This document shows positions 61,774 to 64,000 of a stretch of DNA of 64,000 bases, piece after piece. Location of the stretch: NCBI RefSeq assembly GCF_030371825.1, contig NZ_JAUDDM010000010.1; one strand, given 5' to 3'. Position numbers and translations under genes: made by a program. Under the pieces are notes generated by a model that was given only the letters and a program-made list of their open reading frames with translations, searched no databases and had not been told where the DNA came from. The stretch's first letter is position 1. Each line of letters starts with the position of its first letter. Origin of the DNA: Collinsella sp944321445 (GTDB lineage: Bacteria > Actinomycetota > Coriobacteriia > Coriobacteriales > Coriobacteriaceae).

Positions 61774-62258
61774 GACAGGGCCTCCCTCAGTCGCTTCTTG
61801 CCGCGCGAGATCCACGAGTACACGGTGCCCACCGGCATACCGGTCATCTGTGAGATCTCCCGTGCGGAATAGCCCTCGTACAGGGCGAGGTAGAGCTGCG
61901 TTTTCGGCGGGTCGCCCAGCGCGTCCATGGCGTCCAAGATCGTGCGCAGGCCGAGGGCCGCCTCGTCGTCCTCGCAGCCGAGTTCCCCCTCGCGCCCCTC
62001 GTCGGCGAGCTCTTCGACCGACGCGTTGCTGCGGCGCGCGCTTTTGAGGACATCCTTGCAGGCGTTGATGGCGACGCGCAGCAGCCATGCCTTCTCGTGC
62101 GCGTCATCTGCGAACGCGGCGTCGTGCAGCGAGAACTTGAGGAAGACATCTTGAAAGACGTCCTCGGCGTCTGCCGGGGAAAGATAGACCAGGCACGCGC
62201 GCCAGACGGCATCGCCGAACGTGGCGATGGCCCGCTCGATATCGCTGCTGGCGCGCAT
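61770..62258 (-). CDS. ECF-family RNA polymerase sigma factor
   Basis: 162 aa. Region 2: AVWRACLVYLSPADAEDVFQ, DVFLKFSLHD, EKAWLLRVAINACKD; region 4: LYLALYEGYSAREISQMTG, MPVGTVYSWISRGKKRLR. The ATG at 62258 has AGGAGG 5 bases upstream; the longer reading from 62336 has none. Paired with the anti-sigma gene by a 4-base overlap. Confidence 0.93.
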   Translation of the reverse strand: MRASSDIERAIATFGDAVWRACLVYLSPADAEDVFQDVFLKFSLHDAAFADDAHEKAWLLRVAINACKDVLKSARRSNASVEELADEGREGELGCEDDEAALGLRTILDAMDALGDPPKTQLYLALYEGYSAREISQMTGMPVGTVYSWISRGKKRLREALS

Positions 62259-62431
62259 GCCGCCTCCTTTCTCCTCCCCGATACGGCTGCTATGCGGGGC
62301 GATGCTCGCAGGGACCGACGCCGGTCTCGCCTGCACCCGTATCCACCATGGTACATCCGGGTGCCGAGCAGTCCGTTCCGCGTGCCGTTCGGCACCATGG
62401 GCGAGAGCTGTCCATCGCCCCGATTGCCTGT

Positions 62432-62923
62432 TTAGCAGTGCCCGTGGCCGTGCGCGTGATGCGCGCCTGCGCCGTAGCCGTGATGACTTCCACGTGCGCA
62501 GCCTGAGGCGGCAGACCCTGCGTCGCGGTGGTCGCAGATGCCATCGCCGTCGCCATCGATGAAGCCGGCATCTGACCCGCCCGCTTGGCAGGCGCCGTTC
62601 GCGCAGGCATCGCAGATGCCGTCGCCGTTCTCGTCGCTATAGCGCGCGCAGCCATGGTGGGCACGCGAGGCCACATTGCCGCATGTGTCGCACACCCCGT
62701 CGCCGTCGCCATCGAGGTATCCCGTGCAGGTGCTCCATCCGTCTGCTGCGTAGCGCGCAGAGGGGGTGCCTCCCGTCGTCTGGCTGAGGGCACCCTTCAG
62801 GCTACCCTGCCCCGTCCCTGCGCCGAGGCCGCCCGCCATCGCGGGAACGGCACCGATCAGTGTTGCGCCCAGCGCGACGGTTCCCAGCGTTGCCAATACC
62901 GTGAGCTTCGTATTCGTCTTCAT
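62432..62923 (-). CDS. secreted protein with three DxDGDGxCD repeats and His-rich tail
   Basis: 163 aa. Signal peptide (KLTVLATLGTVALGATLIGA, cleavage after AMA). Three calcium-binding-like motifs: YLDGDGDGVCDTCG, YSDENGDGICDACA and FIDGDGDGICDHRD, similar to thrombospondin type 3 or EF-hand loops with Cys pairs. Tail HHGYGAGAHHAHGHGHC is a potential metal site. AAGGGA precedes the start. It lies upstream of the sigma/anti-sigma pair on the same strand, so it may be the sensed product or a target. Confidence 0.85.
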   Translation of the reverse strand: MKTNTKLTVLATLGTVALGATLIGAVPAMAGGLGAGTGQGSLKGALSQTTGGTPSARYAADGWSTCTGYLDGDGDGVCDTCGNVASRAHHGCARYSDENGDGICDACANGACQAGGSDAGFIDGDGDGICDHRDAGSAASGCARGSHHGYGAGAHHAHGHGHC

Positions 62924-63155
62924 GGTCGTATCCCTTCTGCCGTTGTGTCCGTGGGGAGGCTCCTCATAACAGAAACGATTGAGGGTGCGGAATCCTTGCA
63001 ACAGATTTGTCCCGAGGCGGAAAAATCTCGTCCAAGCGTGATCGAGCGGCCCGTTTGAGCAGGTCGGTATAGGCGACGGCCCTCTGTTGACCTGGCAAAC
63101 GTCGTGCTGTTCAAAATATACGTAAACTGCATGAAAGATCATTAAACATAGGTAT

Positions 63156-63184
63156 TTGAAATGCCTTGCCTCTGCGCTGACAAT
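63156..63184 (+). promoter_or_regulatory. promoter of the alpha/beta hydrolase gene
   Basis: TTGAAA (63156-63161), 17 bases, GACAAT (63179-63184), 36 bases before the ATG at 63221. Four of six matches to each consensus box. Confidence 0.5.
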
Positions 63185-63220
63185 ATCGGTGAGACAAAAC
63201 GTCAGCAGAAAGGGGAACGC

Positions 63221-64000
63221 ATGCACACCGAGGAACTCACGTTGACGCAGAAATGGGACAAGACGTTTCCGCAGTCTTCGCGCGTCGACCACAGCAAGGT
63301 GACCTTCCGCAACCGCTATGGCATCACACTGGCAGCCGACCTGTACAAGCCGAAGGATGCACCGGCGGGCGCACTTGCCGCGATCGCCGTCTGCGGCCCC
63401 TTCGGTGCCGTGAAGGAGCAGTGCTCCGGCCTGTATGCCCAGACCATGGCGGAGCGCGGCTTTTTGACTATTGCCTTCGATCCGTCGTTTACCGGTGAGT
63501 CTGCAGGCGAGCCCCGCTACATGGCGTCGCCCGACATCAACACCGAGGATTTTCTCGCCGCCGTCGACTACCTTTCCTGCCGCGAGGACGTGGACGCCGA
63601 GCGCGTGGGTATCATCGGCATCTGCGGTTGGGGCGGCCTGGCCCTGAACGCCGCGGCACTCGACCCGCGCATCAAGGCGACGGTGGCGTCCACCATGTAC
63701 GACATGTCGCGCGTCACCGCGAAGGGCTATTTCGACGCGAACGACAGCGTCGAGGAGCGCATGGCCCAGCGCCGGGCGCTGGCAGAGCAGCGCACGAAGG
63801 ACTACGCGGCGGGCTCCTACGAGCGCGCGGGTGGCGTCGTGGACCCGCTTCCCGAGGACGCGCCCTGGTTCGTCAAGGATTACTACGACTACTACAAGAC
63901 GCCGCGCGGCTACCACCCCCGTTCGCTCAACTCGAACGAGGGCTGGAACGCGATCGGCACGCAGAGCTTCCTCAACCAGCCGATCCTGGCCTATGCGGAC
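63221..64000 (+). CDS. alpha/beta hydrolase, partial at the window end
   Basis: 260 codons without a stop; the gene runs past base 64000. Pattern of the DLH/YcjY-like hydrolases: TFRNRYGITLAADLYKPKDA, VCGPFGAVKEQCSGLYAQ, LTIAFDPSFTGESAGEPRY. The nucleophile elbow reads GIICGWGG-like (IIGICGWGGLALN), with Cys where most relatives of the fold have Ser, as I recall is usual in this subfamily. TMYDMSRVTAKGY follows. AAAGGGGA precedes the ATG at 63221. Confidence 0.9.
   Translation, partial: MHTEELTLTQKWDKTFPQSSRVDHSKVTFRNRYGITLAADLYKPKDAPAGALAAIAVCGPFGAVKEQCSGLYAQTMAERGFLTIAFDPSFTGESAGEPRYMASPDINTEDFLAAVDYLSCREDVDAERVGIIGICGWGGLALNAAALDPRIKATVASTMYDMSRVTAKGYFDANDSVEERMAQRRALAEQRTKDYAAGSYERAGGVVDPLPEDAPWFVKDYYDYYKTPRGYHPRSLNSNEGWNAIGTQSFLNQPILAYAD

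Overview
The window looks like chromosomal DNA of a high-GC anaerobic actinobacterium, most probably a gut Coriobacteriia member (Collinsella or Olsenella type). The support is indirect: GC-rich codons, the actinobacterial order dnaK-grpE-dnaJ-hspR, NikR plus hydrogenase maturation genes, NiaR-controlled NAD synthesis, an LPQTG surface protein, and dense intergenic inverted repeats. No rRNA or tRNA gene was seen, so the placement is an inference.

Layout. 0.1-7.3 kb (+): housekeeping genes acpS, nnrE/D fusion, alr, family-4 uracil-DNA glycosylase, tsaE and a TsaB-RimI-TsaD triple fusion. 7.3-7.7 kb: non-coding GGGGACAGG-type hairpins. 7.7-23.9 kb (+): the most unusual part, eight genes in one direction. 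Two are Hanks-type kinases fused to long BspA-like (DUF285) repeat arrays with no signal peptide or membrane segment. With them are two stand-alone DUF285 proteins, a DUF3825-FHA protein, two more FHA proteins, a PP2C phosphatase and a divergent SEDS (FtsW/RodA-like) membrane protein. Writers, readers and an eraser of Ser/Thr phosphorylation therefore sit together with a possible cell-wall target. 24.0-30.6 kb (-): gph, hypE, hypD, hypC, hypF, nikR and a small unknown gene; hypF carries an in-frame palindromic insertion. 30.7-31.9 kb: trxA and an unknown gene. 32.0-36.0 kb (+): nadA-nadB-nadC-niaR with a tandem operator overlapping the promoter. 36.5 kb (-): a 2[4Fe-4S] ferredoxin. 37.2-41.6 kb (+): dnaK-grpE-dnaJ-hspR.

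41.8-46.0 kb (+): ABC exporter with a membrane-anchored partner and an XRE membrane regulator, ending in a perfect 98-bp palindrome. 46.1-54.8 kb: two LysR regulators, a TetR regulator with a divergent monooxygenase-like gene, a truncated metallo-beta-lactamase, a flavodoxin-like protein, and a probable operon of cyclophilin-like protein, aldo/keto reductase, carboxymuconolactone-decarboxylase-like protein, AEC transporter and cupin. 54.8-57.9 kb: a structured non-coding stretch and a sortase-anchored surface protein. 58.0-60.7 kb: polar amino acid ABC transporter. 60.8-62.9 kb (-): secreted Asp/Gly-repeat protein, ECF sigma factor and RsgI-like anti-sigma factor. 63.2 kb to the end: a partial alpha/beta hydrolase.

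Inverted repeats are a second theme. At least four elements of 160-245 bp have long terminal inverted repeats (4.7, 27.7, 36.2, 55.0 kb), and there are three nearly spacer-free palindromes of 47-98 bp. Family assignments rest on motif recognition by eye; no database search was possible.
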